Source of the DNA: Zanthoxylum bungeanum
Lineage: Eukaryota; Streptophyta; Magnoliopsida; Sapindales; Rutaceae
DNA: 64,000 nucleotides
Assembly (NCBI GenBank): GCA_019454045.1
Contig: SKCR01015059.1
Span: 124,001-188,000 of the forward strand
Direction: 5' to 3'
Part shown: positions 1-10,299 of the stretch, piece after piece
How positions within the stretch are numbered: position 1 is the first letter of the stretch
Layout: every line of letters starts with the position of its first letter
The notes under the pieces: model-generated
Database searches by the model: none
What the model saw: only the letters and a program-made list of their open reading frames with translations
What the model was told of the DNA's origin: nothing
Position numbers and translations under genes: made by a program

Positions 1-19
1 ATAAAAAGGAGATTTAAGC

Positions 20-612
20 ATGAGGGTGCAGGATCAAGAAGTAAGATTCAATGTTTTCAAAGCCATGGAGTTCCTGAATGATGAAAAGAATGAGGAATGT
101 TTCAGACTTAATGCGATAGATAGTACCATCCAGAACTTTGAAAAAATGCAAAGCTCAACTGACAAACTTAAAGCATGTCATCTGCCTGTGAAGGTTGAAG
201 ATAAAGCGTATTACGCACTGAAGAAGTTAAATCTTGATCTACAAGTAACTGAAGAGAAAAGGCTTCACCAACTCAACGAATTGAAGGAATTTCACATATA
301 GCCTTTTGAGAATGCCAAATTGTACAAAGAAAAGACCAAGGAGTGGCATGATCGAAAAATAGTACGCAGACAACTGGAACCAAGGCAGCATGTGTTGTTA
401 TACAATTCAAGGTTGAAATTTTTCCCTAGAAAGTTGGAATCAAGGTGGTCGGGTCCTTTGTGATTACTGAGATTTTACCATATGAAGCTGCTGAGTTACT
501 TGATCCCAACATCAATGATACATTCACAGTTAACAACCAGCATGTTAAGCACTATTGGGGAGAATCATTTGAGCGACAAAAAGAAAGTGTCACACTTTCA
601 GATCCAGCCTAA
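20..612 (+). pseudogene. Ty3/Gypsy pol 3' end (integrase C-terminal part), broken
   Basis: This is the last part of a Gypsy integrase, the enzyme that inserts retrotransposon cDNA into chromosomes. The translation contains the hallmark tail: [16 protein letters not shown], then a PYEAAELLDP-like stretch, then FTVNNQHVKHYWG. In plant Gypsy pol these residues lie just before the pol stop. The upstream stretch (YYALKKLNLDLQ, RLHQLNELKEF) matches the usual spacer between the catalytic core and this tail. The frame is broken by a TAG at 299-301 and by a one-base shift near 462, inside the SRWSGPF codons. The last frame ends at TAA 610-612. The catalytic core and reverse transcriptase would lie left of the window. 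Assignment to Gypsy is firm. The Athila/Tat lineage is inferred from the sequence that follows. Confidence 0.85.
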
Positions 613-635
613 CTTTCAGGTAGTAATGTCTATCT

Positions 636-672
636 GACGACATTAAACTTAGCGTTAGTAGGGAGGCAACCC
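636..672 (+). other. Athila/Tat-type post-pol signature
   Basis: Just after the pol stop lies a motif of the form GACATTAAACTTAGCG followed by AGGGAGGCAACCC. This GACGTTAAAC...GGGAGGCAACCC signature is characteristic of the end of pol in plant Athila/Tat Gypsy elements. A diverged copy occurs at 62960-63010 in element E3. From 680 to 812 I see only T-rich spacer. Confidence 0.65.
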
Positions 673-812
673 ATGCAAATTGTGTATATATTCATATTTG
701 GTGTGTTTTATTTTTTGCGTTTAATTTTTTTTAGGTAAAGTCACATTTCAGGATTGAAGACATTCTCGTAAATCTTCACAAGTAATTTCCTTCTCTCCCT
801 TAAAAAACTCTG

Positions 813-1078
813 ATGGAATTCTACAAAGATCGCTTTGAACGAATGAGACTTTTGATGATCAAAGGTATTCCTAATGATATTCCTTGGTTTATTGAAGCAC
901 AGATCCGATTAGCAGGTTAATCCTCTGACTCTTTTGTGTCATATTAGCCTAGTTTAGGAAGAAGTATCTATGCTAAAAAAATAGAAGAGCTAAAAGACTA
1001 GGAGTTTGTTATAAATGTGCACGCATGATGTGTAATACTCGTTGTCGTTCTTTAGGAATGGTGTCTAATGACTACTAA
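813..1078 (+). pseudogene. small post-pol ORF with a C-x2-C-x4-C-x3-C motif, broken
   Basis: An ATG at 813 opens a 35-codon frame (MEFYKDRFERMRLLMIKG..., ending IRLAG) that stops at 918-920. Further on, 1001-1078 encodes GVCYKCARMMCNTRCRSLG and stops at TAA 1076-1078. That second part has four cysteines spaced C-x2-C-x4-C-x3-C, which suggests a small metal-binding knuckle. Between the two, a stop and at least one shift break the frame. I read the pieces as one decayed small protein of roughly 85 residues encoded downstream of pol. Its function is unknown to me. It could be an accessory ORF of the Gypsy element or a captured fragment. Confidence 0.45.
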
Positions 1079-1280
1079 AAAGTGTATTTTTATTAGACGA
1101 TAAGTTAATTATTTTAACTTATAGTTTCACTAATCCTATTAAATTGACATATTTGTGAAATAATAATTTAAAGTTATGCTTTGAGTGCTTTTACTGTGTT
1201 ATTTTATATTTTTGTCAGGAAAAATAATGTTCGGAAGCTCGACGGGATAATTCAGACATGAAAAAATAATAAAAAAAAAG

Positions 1281-1380
1281 AAATTCTACAAGCACATAGT
1301 AAATTTTGCAAGCACGTCATAAATTCTGCAAGCACGTCGTAAATTCTGCAAGCACGTCGTAAATTCTGCAAGCACATCAT
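1281..1380 (+). repeat. 20-bp tandem repeat, about 5 copies
   Basis: Five consecutive units of about AATTCTGCAAGCACGTCGTA lie in the upstream half of LTR L1. The middle two copies are identical and the outer ones carry a few substitutions. Each unit holds a CACGTC, related to the ACGT cores just downstream. Confidence 0.85.
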
Positions 1381-1528
1381 GACACGTGGAACTTTTATGT
1401 CACGACACGTGTCCTACAACGTGGCTTCACTATTCTCTGACACGTGTCCCCAACGTGGCTTCACCATTCTCTGACACGTGTCCACAATTTGCATTCGCTG
1501 GTCTAGGTGGCCAAGTTGCCTATAAATA
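1381..1528 (+). promoter_or_regulatory. LTR promoter: G-box palindromes plus TATA box
   Basis: Three perfect GACACGTGTC palindromes (1404-1413, 1439-1448, 1473-1482) and a further CACGTG at 1383-1388 lie within 105 bases. Two ACGTGG cores (1419-1424, 1453-1458) sit between them. TATAAATA follows at 1521-1528, about 40 bases after the last palindrome. CACGTG is the known plant G-box/ABRE core bound by bZIP and bHLH factors. The arrangement therefore fits a U3 enhancer plus core promoter driving this Gypsy LTR. Responsiveness to abscisic acid or light is inference. Confidence 0.6.
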
Positions 1529-1820
1529 GGAGCGTCTGGCCCTAGAAATTTTTATACTTTATTTCCTGATCCTCTGTAAATCTTGGAGAGAGTCTTGTTT
1601 GTTTATTTACTTAAACTTTTTGTAATGTATTTTTCTTTCAATAATAAAAGTACAAGTATGTTTTATTACAATATGAGTAGCTAATTTCTTTTCTGCTGGG
1701 GTAAGGGTGAAGCTTTTATAATGGAAACATAGATTAAACTCGCTTCTATTATAATAAATAAATTAAAATCTAATGATTAAAACTTGATTTAATCCTAGAA
1801 TAATTATTGACAATCTTTAT

Positions 1821-2125
1821 ACCGCCTTTATGACTGGTTTTATCTTTCTACTACCTTTATGGCTGGTTTTACCTTTCTACCGTCTTCATTTATTTATCTT
1901 TCTACCGCCTTTATGGCCTGTTTTATCTTTCTACCGCTTTTTGGCTGGTTTTATCTTTTCACCACCTATATGGCTTGTTTTATACGATTTTGGCATAATT
2001 AAGTACCTTGGTAATACTTGTTATAGATAAAAGGTATCACCGCCTTTATGGCTGGTTTTATATTTTGGCATGCTTAGTACCTTGGTAGGACTAATTATTG
2101 ACAGAAATGACTACCTTTTTTATGG
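1821..2125 (+). repeat. CCGCCTTTATGGCTGGTTTTA-like subrepeats in L1
   Basis: About six to eight imperfect copies of a unit near 29 bp occur here. The core is ACCGCCTTTATGGCTGGTTT, usually followed by TATCTTTCT. The last copies are spaced farther apart. A related core (ACCGCCTATATGGTCGGTTT) repeats in LTR L2 at 25805-25985. Confidence 0.75.
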
Positions 2126-2245
2126 TTGGTTCTTTTTATTAGCATAATTAATTCTTGTAATAGATTAAGTGGGTAAAAATGGTAATTTATAAATAATGAT
2201 AAAGCGAGATTTCTAATTGTTTAAAAAACTAAAAGTGGATCCCCT

Positions 2246-4267
2246 TGTTGGGTTTCTCTAAGTCCCGAGGATCGAATAAAGCGATGAAAAACATGTACGA
2301 ATACATCAAAGAAGTTGCAGAATACTTACATTGAGCGGTTGAGCGAGGCTACGAAGAACAAAAACTTTTATGCCCATTGAAACTCCTCCAAGGCTCACGG
2401 CAGTGGGCTGTTTTGGCTCTCCATTTTCGGTCCAAGCTCCAAGCTTTTGGGTGGAAATTCCATGCTCACATGTGTGGTTCCTTATCACCTTCGCGTGACC
2501 CCGAATGTGTGCTAGCACTTGGTGATTTTTGCCATAAAAATCACCCTTGCACTCCTCATGATTCTCGGCAGTGAACCAAAAAAAGAAGAGGAAAAAATCA
2601 GCCCATTGGGCGTGAATGGGAGAGAAGAAGAAGTGAGAGAGAGTGGTGTTAAGTGTATTAGTTAATTGATTTCTAAAATCAATTAAACATATACCAAATC
2701 ATAAAATAATAATATATATCAATCAAGCTTTCAAAAAGCTTTCCAACCACTTTTAACAATCAATCAAGTGAGAAGTTATCACATCACTCAAAGTGACAAG
2801 TGACTTGACGCTTGATGTGACTAATGATTTGACGCTAGATGTGACTTGCGGGCCGTATTTGAATTCGAAATACGAGTGCGCTCGCAAACACTCCCGGGCT
2901 CGGGTTCGCTAATTCCAAATTAAAAAAAATTGTCGCGAAGAAATTAAATCAAATTTAATTAAATAATTTTGCTTAGCAAAATTACTATTCACGTCGCTAA
3001 CGAATTAATTCTAAATTAACTCGTTCGCCAGAATTAAAATCTAATTTTAATTCCGCGTCGAAATCTAATTTCGTATAATATATCGAATATATTATTTTAT
3101 CGATTAATTCCAAATTAATCGTTTTCTCTCTTGAATGATTTTTATCCTAGATAAAATATCTTCGTAATTAATGCCAGATTAATTTTCTCTCTCAACTAAT
3201 TAATCTCAGATTAATAAAGTGCGAGTCATACGTCATCGGTGAATTTTCGGGAAGCGACCCATGAGATCCCCGATATGTTGACAGTAAATACGGTTATCGA
3301 ACTATCCGAATACGTACGTATCTAGTACTACGTTTTACCGATTTACAAGACAAGGTTGGCTTCTAGCAAACCGTCATGCCTACCCAATTCTCCAGAAATA
3401 TCTTTACAGGAATATATGAACTATATCAGACGTAGTATACGTAGCATTGTATATGTCGATCCAATATCGGATGGTCACGTGCAAGGCGTAGGGCTGGAAA
3501 TGTGTCTGCCCCGTACGAAGCACATATCGGATTTCTGGTAACTAGTCTCTATAATCAGATATACATGACCTAGTCATAATATCCCGATAGCTGCAGCATA
3601 TAAGAGAACAAGTTTCGTATCCTACGTGATCATCATCTCCACTATAACTGAAGTGATATTTCCATCTTGACATCACACCCAATACACTACGATTCTCAAT
3701 ATACCCAGAAGAGGCGTACACAGAACCGGTTAAAGCCCTGGACGACCAAAACCAAAGTATATTGATTGTCGCAAGTATTAGCGGTGCAAGTCTCAGGTTA
3801 AGACCAAATACACCTACCCTGAATTCGGACTTCCATAGACACATAATTATACTACCAATGGAATTCCGAAGGGGTCTATCTAGAGCGAAGCTGTTTTCCG
3901 TACCATCGGTAAAACACAACCTCCTATTACACTTGCATGAGTATCCAATACCTAAATATATGAGAACTATGCCGTTATGCTCTCATAATACGCACAAGTG
4001 TAATACTAGTTTATTCCGTAATATCGATGTCAAATCTCGATAATACTACGACTAGGGATATTTAATGATTAAACCTTCGTGGATTGATATTGTCTCATAT
4101 CATCTTAATCCAGGAACTAATCATTAGGACCTTTCATCATTTATATATTTTGGTGATCTAATCACAAATGATAAAAGAGAAATTTCTTTTATCACATAGT
4201 TAATTTGTACAACAACAACACCATGATCTGTACAAATAGTGACGCTATGGGTCATAATTGTCCAACA
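2246..4267 (-). repeat. E1 3' LTR
   Basis: This 2022-bp LTR begins TGTTGGG and ends TCCAACA on the plus strand. It pairs with 20000-22020. It contains short tandem copies of a TTTGACGC..GATGTGAC unit (about 2790-2850), a chain of short inverted repeats (2942-3215) and a sense-strand open frame at 3542-3919. Confidence 0.93.
2942..3215. repeat. chain of about ten short inverted repeats (E1 3' LTR)
   Basis: Consecutive short palindromes with mostly 3-nt spacers fill this stretch. Examples are AATTAAAT-CAA-ATTTAATT, AATTTTGC-TTA-GCAAAATT, CGAAAT-CTA-ATTTCG, TAATATAT-CGA-ATATATTA, GATTAATT-CCA-AATTAATC and TTTTATC-CTA-GATAAAA. Stems are 6-10 bp. The same chain recurs in the other five LTRs of this family. 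Confidence 0.9.
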
Positions 4268-4799
4268 ATCTCCAACTTGGCCTATAGCCAGTCACTGAGG
4301 TGCCTTACACCTGAACTATGTACGGGTGGCTCAATTTCAGCTGAGAAAACAACTCTCGTCTGCAGATTCAAAAGGTTATCATCTTATGCGATTTAGCCGA
4401 CCATCACGTCGCTAGGATGTATGATCTGACGAATCAGATGAAAACAGTTTAAAGTATATATCTGGATCATTGATGAGACCGTTAATTCTTTAGCCTGTGC
4501 TGCAGCCTTGCTCAGCTTCTAACATAATTATTTCTAATCTAATTAGATTTATTTAGATCCAAGATGCTACTATTGCTGCGACAGTTGCAGCAAAGTTCCG
4601 CTTTTATTGTTTATACGGTAACAGTTTCTTGCTTGAAAGATTTCCAGCTCACTGTTCCGTTATTCAAACTTTATAGTACCTTTGTTACGACTTATAGTCG
4701 TTTTTATTGGTTCGGAAACTTGCAGCAGTGATCCCAGTCACTTCAAGTTCTCCTTCTCCACAGCTTAAGACAGCATCCTCAGTTCTTCTAAGTTACTGA
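4268..4799 (-). pseudogene. E1 internal 3' end with polypurine tract
   Basis: On the minus strand this is the last internal part of E1, cut off by the E2 insertion. Next to the LTR, 4268-4280 reads CCAAGTTGGAGAT on the minus strand, a slightly decayed polypurine tract (CCAAGTGGGAGAT in E2 and E4). The rest matches 6872-7370 of E2, the decayed RNase H and 3' leader region. No intact reading frame was seen. Confidence 0.75.
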
Positions 4800-6858
4800 T
4801 GTTGGGTTTCTATTAAGTCCCAAGGATCATTTAAAGCAATGAAATACATGTGAATACTCAAAGAAATATGGCAGAATCATACTCACTTTAAACGAATTGG
4901 ATGCTACGAAGAAAAATATTTTTCCTCCTTGTTGATGAAGCTCACGGCCAAGCATGGTTCTTTTTCCTCCATGTTCATCTTCAAGCTCCAAGCTTTATCA
5001 ATGGATTCCAAGCTCACAAGTGAGTTTCCCTATCACCTTGTATGCTCTCATTTGTGTGCTAGCACTTGAAAGTTTTGCCACAAAATTCCCTCATCTTCCT
5101 TGCATGTCTCGGCCAAGCCAAGTCTTTAAAGAAAATGGCACCAAGTGCCAAAATGGGAGAGATGGAGGAGAAAGGCCTCTTGGCCGAATACCATGGAGAG
5201 AGAGAGGTGGTGAGTTGGTTTTGTATATCTAATACCAAATACAAAAGTCAAAAACAAATAATAAAAAAATGGTAAATGTCTTTCAAGCTTTCAAAAAGCT
5301 TTCCAACCACTCACATCTACTATTCACATCAATCAAGTGACAAGTTATCAAGTCACTCAAAGTGACTAGACATTACATCACTCAAAGTGACAAGTGATTT
5401 GACGCTTGATGTGACTAGTGATTTGACGCTTGATGTGACTTGTGGGCCGCATTTGATTTGAAATGCGAGTGCGCCCGCAAACACACTGGGGCTCGGATTC
5501 GCTAATTCCGAATTAACAAATTTTTCTGTTACGTCGTAATTAAATCTAATTTAATTAAATAATCATGCCTAGCATAATTACTATTCAAATCGCTAACGAA
5601 TTAATTCTAAATTAATTCGTTCGCAAGAATTAAAATCTGATTTTAATTCCGCGTCGAAATCCAATTTCGTTTAATATATCGAATATATTATTCATCGATT
5701 AATTCCAAATTAATCGTTCTCTCTCTTTAAATAGTATTTTATCCCAGATAAAATATCTCTGTAATTAATCCCCGATTAATTTTCTCTCTCATCAAATAAT
5801 CACAGATTAATAAAGTGTGAGTCATACGTCATCGGTGAATCTTCGGGAAGCAACCCATGAGATCCCCGGATATGTTGGCAGTAAATACGGTTATCGGACT
5901 ATCCGAATACGTACGTACCTAGTACTACGTTTTTACCGATTTACAAGACAAGGTTGGCTTCTAGCAAAGCGCCATGCCTTCCCAATTCTCCAGAAGCATG
6001 CTTACTGGAATAAGCGATTTATATCAGGCGTTGTATATGTAGTATCGTGTATATCGATCCAGTATCGGATGGTCACGTGCAAGGTCTGGGGCTGGAAATG
6101 TGTCTGCCCCGTACGAAGCATATATCGGATCTCTGGTAACTAGTCTCTATAATCGGATATACATGACCTAGTCATAATATCCCGATAGCTGCAGTGTATA
6201 AGAGAACAAGTTCTATATCCTACGTGATCATCATCTCCAATATAACTGAAGTGATACTTCCATCTTGACATCACACCCAATACACTAAGATTCTCAATAT
6301 ACCTAGAAGAGGCGTACACAGAACCGGTTAAAGCCCTGGACGACCAAAACCAAAGCATATTGATTGTCGCAAGTATTAGCGGTGCAAGTCTCAGGTTAAG
6401 ACCAAATACACCTACCCTGAATTCGGACTTCCATAGACACATAGTTATACTACCATGGAATTCCGAAGGGGCCTATCCAGAGCGAAGCTGTTTTCCGTAC
6501 CATCGGTAAAACACAACCTCCTATTACATTTGCATGAGTATCCAATACCCAAATATATGAGAACTATGTCGTTATGCTCCCAACATGCACAAGTGTAATA
6601 CTAGTCTATTCCGCATTATCGATGTCCAATCTCGATAATACTACGACTAGGATATTTAATGATTAAACCTTCATGGATTGATATTGTCTCATATCATCTC
6701 AATCCAGGAACTAATCATAATGACCTTTCATCATTTATATATCTTGGTGATCTAATCACAAATGATAAAAGAGCAATTTCCTTTGTCATATAGTTAATTT
6801 GTACAACAACACCATGATCTGTACAAATAATGACGTTATGGGTCATAATTGTCCAACA
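4800..6858 (-). repeat. E2 3' LTR
   Basis: This 2059-bp LTR begins TGTTGGGTTTCTATTAAG and ends TCCAACA. It is a close partner of 12630-14694. It contains TTTGACGCTTGATGTGACT tandem units near 5395-5450, the short inverted-repeat chain at 5538-5811 and a sense ORF at 6140-6442. On the minus strand it directly follows the CCAAGTGGGAGAT polypurine tract. Confidence 0.94.
5538..5811. repeat. chain of short inverted repeats (E2 3' LTR)
   Basis: The chain has the same order as 2942-3215 but with different spacer bases: AATTAAAT-CTA-ATTTAATT, GAATTAATT-CTA-AATTAATTC, AATTAAAAT-CTG-ATTTTAATT, CGAAAT-CCA-ATTTCG, ATTTTATC-CCA-GATAAAAT and AATTAATC-CCC-GATTAATT. Most stems pair perfectly while the spacers vary. 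Confidence 0.9.
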
Positions 6859-6871
6859 ATCTCCCACTTGG
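6859..6871 (-). other. E2 polypurine tract
   Basis: The minus strand reads CCAAGTGGGAGAT immediately before the 3' LTR. This is the expected position and composition of the plus-strand primer of an LTR retrotransposon. The identical tract occurs in E4 at 48094-48106. Confidence 0.85.
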
Positions 6872-8470
6872 CCTATAGCTAGTCACTCAAGTGTCCTACA
6901 ACCGAATTACGTACGGTTCGCTCAAATTTCTGAGAAAAGGCTTTCGTCAGCGGATTTGCATTATTATCATCCGATGTGATTTATTCAATCATCACATCGC
7001 CACGATGTATGATCCGAACGAATCAGATGAATAGTTGAAGTATATATCTGGATCGTTGATGAGACTGTTAATTCTTTGGCCTACGCTGAAGGCTAGCTCA
7101 GCTGCTAACAAAACTATATCTAATAATTAGATATATTTAGATCCAAGGTGCTACTATTACTGCGATAGTCGCAGTAATGTTCCGCTTTTGTTGTTTATTC
7201 GGTAATAGTATCTTGCATGGAAGATTTCCAGCTCGATGTTCCGTTATTCAAACTTTATAATACCTTTGTTCCGACTTATGGTCGTTATTATCGGTATGGA
7301 AACTTGCAGCAGCAGGAACCCAGTCACTTCAAGTTCTCCTTCTTCATACTTAAGACAGATCCTCAGTTCGTCTAAGATATGCAGGATGTTCTTAACATCA
7401 ATCCAGTAACTATCACTTGGATTGGCCTGATTGTGACTCCATATGCTCAAAGCATGTGAGACACCAGGTCACGTATATTTTTTAAATGTACGAGTTCTCG
7501 GAGAGTGTCAACAACTTTTAGATCTAACCTAGTAGATCTTTATTCCTATAATAAATGATGTTCTCCCAAGAATTCTATGGAGAATCTTCATGAAAGCCAA
7601 GGTTTCACCGATTGTTATGGGAATGTCATTTCCAAGAAATGATATATCATCATTATATATAGGACATTCACTGTTAGTGCGCTCCCACTAACCCTTATAT
7701 ACACAAGAATTATTTATGTTTTGAATTAAATCATACACCATTATGATTACATCAAAACATTAGTTCAAGAAAAATAATGCTTACTTCAATCCTTCTATGG
7801 ATCGAATAACCTGCAAACCTTGTTTGCTAGTTATGGTACGATAAAATCGTCATGATGTTGTAAACATCCTCCAAAGGGTTTCCTTTTAAGGAAAGCAATT
7901 TTGACGTTCAGCTACCATATTTCATAAATGAAACATGCAGCATCAGCAAGCATTATCCAAATGGATTTACCATGGCAACAAGTAAAAGGTTTCATCGTAA
8001 TCGACATTATGTTGATAACGATACCTTTTCGCTACAAGCCTATCTTAGTACGTTGGTTTGTTGCCATCCATGTATGTCTTCCTTGAAGACTCATATAGTA
8101 CCAATAGGCACAATATCTTTTCGGTACATCAAATAGTGTCCAAATATAGTTGGTATACATGGATTCCATTTCGGACATCATGGCACTTGCCATAATAGGG
8201 AGTCGATACCTTGTATCACTTCCTCATACGTAGTCAGTTCGTATTCCTCAATAAGATTGACATCTTTATGAGGTGAGATCAGAAAACCCATACCTCTCAG
8301 TTGTCTTCTGACTCTCTCTCCAACTAACGCGGTTCTTGTGTATTTGAAGATTAATGGTACAGTTTCATCCTTGATGAACTGTTTGTGTTCCATTAAGGAC
8401 TCAATGCCTTGAATAGTATTACTCCGATTTTCATCGAGTTTTACCATCCTCCCACTTACCACTGCATATC
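6872..8470 (-). pseudogene. E2 reverse transcriptase / RNase H remnant
   Basis: Minus-strand fragments match Copia pol. In 8178-8462 a linker plus RT start reads YGFLISPHKDVNL..., then LTTYEEVIQGIDSLLW. Near 7890-7930 the motif-A region reads EIW, a stop, then LNVKIA. Near 7700-7830 lie remnants of the YGLKQASRSWN block, and in 7244-7450 an RNase H-side block (NQANPSDSYWIDVKNIL). Canonical motif A has Asp where this copy has Asn (codon at 7906-7908). Stops and shifts separate every block, so no enzyme can be made. The order relative to integrase confirms Copia. Confidence 0.8.
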
Positions 8471-8959
8471 GGTATTTCCTTTAGGAAAATCGCATGGTGA
8501 GCAAAAATTACATTATTCTCTTGTGAGATGTATAAGTACTATACTTTGGTTTCCCTATGATAACCTACAATTAGGCACTTATCTGATTTGGGTTCTAGTT
8601 TGGTATCATCCAAACCTATGCCCAGCATTCCCAAATCTTCATGAATGAGAAAACCCGGTTTCTTTCCTGTTCATATCTAATATGAATTCTGTCTAACAGA
8701 TTTTTATGAAACCTTATTCAAAATAAGTATTACACTGTTAAATGCTTATCCCTTTGAAGGAAAATGGTAGCTCAGAGCGACTCATGATTAACCTTATCAT
8801 GTCTAACAAAATTTAGTTTCTCCGTTCAGACACACTGTCAAACTGACGTGTTCCGGGAGGAGTCCTCATTGAAAGAATACTATACTCTTTCAAGTATTTG
8901 AGAAATTTACTTCTTAAGTATTTTCATCATGGTCTAACCGTGATGGTTTTAATACTTTA

Positions 8960-9480
8960 GTCGATCTGTTTGTCTACTTCGTGTCAAAATTCTAAAAGTT
9001 CCGATTTGTATTTCAAAAGAAACACATAACCATAACGTGATGCCACATCCGTAAAGGTCACGAAATATCCATATCCACCTCTAGCCTAGCTAGATATGGG
9101 CCCACTTACGTCACTATCAACAAGGGCTAACAGATCGGTTGCACTTGAACTTTTACCAAGCAAAGGTGTTTTAGGCATTTTGCCCAATAAACTAGATTCG
9201 TAAGACATTTGAATAGAATCAAATCCGTCCTAGTATCTAACTTCAAAAGTGTGGATATACGAGTCTTGTTCAATGTGTCCCAGACAACACTGTCACAAAT
9301 AAGTCTCATCTGATCAAATCAATTTGAGCTATTTGTTTGTCATGTCATATGTTGAGATTTATTTATATTCAAAATATAAATACTGTTATTCACATCTAAT
9401 GTGTTTATCTCAATATCATCTTTATAAATAAAACACTTTAGTGTTCTAGAATATAAAGGTATATCGCAACGAGTTATACT
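8960..9480 (-). pseudogene. E2 integrase remnant
   Basis: On the minus strand, 9050-9150 encodes a DLLALVDSDVSGPIS-like stretch followed by RGGYGYFV. This corresponds to the Copia integrase segment around its first catalytic Asp. Downstream codons near 8990-9050 match YGYVFLLKHKS. To the right, 9127-9309 encodes parts of the HHCC and spacer region. The frame is interrupted repeatedly. The family assignment is firm and no function is expected. Confidence 0.75.
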
Positions 9481-9775
9481 CGATATAGAGATAATGTTTC
9501 TAGTCAAACTAGTACATTAACAGTTTCCTAATTTAAGTACACACCCTAAGAGTAGTTCCTAAACTTAGGTTTCTACGGTTAAAATAGCGACTATCGTCCC
9601 GTTTCCAATTCGCAGATAAATGTCATCTGAAGTAAGTATCCTGCTCATAGCAGATTCTACACATCATTGCATATTTATGTATCACTATTTAGTATCTAAA
9701 ATCCAATTTTAAAACTAGTAGTGAACATATTTATGACAAATATACTTGAAGTTAGAGCATTGCCCGTCTTCAATT

Positions 9776-9850
9776 CCTTCATGTCTGCCTTGTCCATACG
9801 GCAGTCACGCTTTAGTGACCCCGTTTGCCACAATTTAGGCAGACATCTTG
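9776..9850 (-). pseudogene. E2 gag zinc knuckle, frameshifted
   Basis: The minus-strand codons spell a CCHC knuckle split over two frames: an NCGKRGH part and an LKRDCR part. This is the nucleic-acid-binding box of Copia gag. The flanking 9851-10300 looks like decayed gag with no open frame. Equivalent copies are at about 17100-17180 in E1 and 45180-45230 in E4. Confidence 0.65.
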
Positions 9851-10299
9851 GGATATGTCATTTGTCTTCCTAGAAGATTATAATGATTTAGCCTTTGCCC
9901 TTTTCTACCTCCCAGAATATCGAAGTAAGATGCGCCTTGCGCTTCTTGCCTTATTGTAAACTTTGGCTTTGGCTTTTTGAGCATAGCCATTAACTCTCCA
10001 AGAGTTTTCTATTGCAATTAATGCTTCTAAGATTTAAGTATAAATCTACGAAGATCCTTCAATCAACATCATGGTTTAAAGATCTAATCCTTATTATAAC
10101 GATGAAATTTGGGAGTCATTGCGGCAAGCATAAAGGATTAAGCTCTAAAGCTACCATCACATGAATCTTCCAAAGATTCATGTCTACTTTTGCTCAACTC
10201 CGGACTTAGGCTAAGAGGTATTTTATCAAATAAAGTAACTTCTTAGTTTTCAGGACTATCCTGAAATTTATTCCCATTTTGAAAATTAAAAGTCGTTTT

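Larger units (their letters stand above)
1228..2245 (+). mobile_element. Gypsy LTR L1, left part (split by element E1)
   Basis: This is the left part of a Gypsy LTR; the right part resumes at 22026 after the E1 insertion. It contains a repeat array, G-box motifs, a TATA box at 1521-1528, a leader, an AATAAA-like region near 1640 and U5-like subrepeats. From 1640 on it resembles LTR L2 (25690-26060), sharing the order GTATGTTTT, a GAGTAGCTAAT-like motif, TTTCTGCTGGGGTAAGG and AAAAGTGGATC. The exact 5' end is uncertain (somewhere in 1216-1240). The interval 1079-1227 is AT-rich with no gene. Confidence 0.6.

Noticed and set aside
3762..4043. 93-aa frame opposite to the LTR sense frame (also at 14192-14473 and 21518-21796)
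   Set aside because: It is the antisense shadow of the LTR-internal frame, with no domain; its recurrence follows from LTR copying.
7244..7450. short frame that might be a separate gene
   Set aside because: It is a fragment of the decayed Copia RNase H region of E2.
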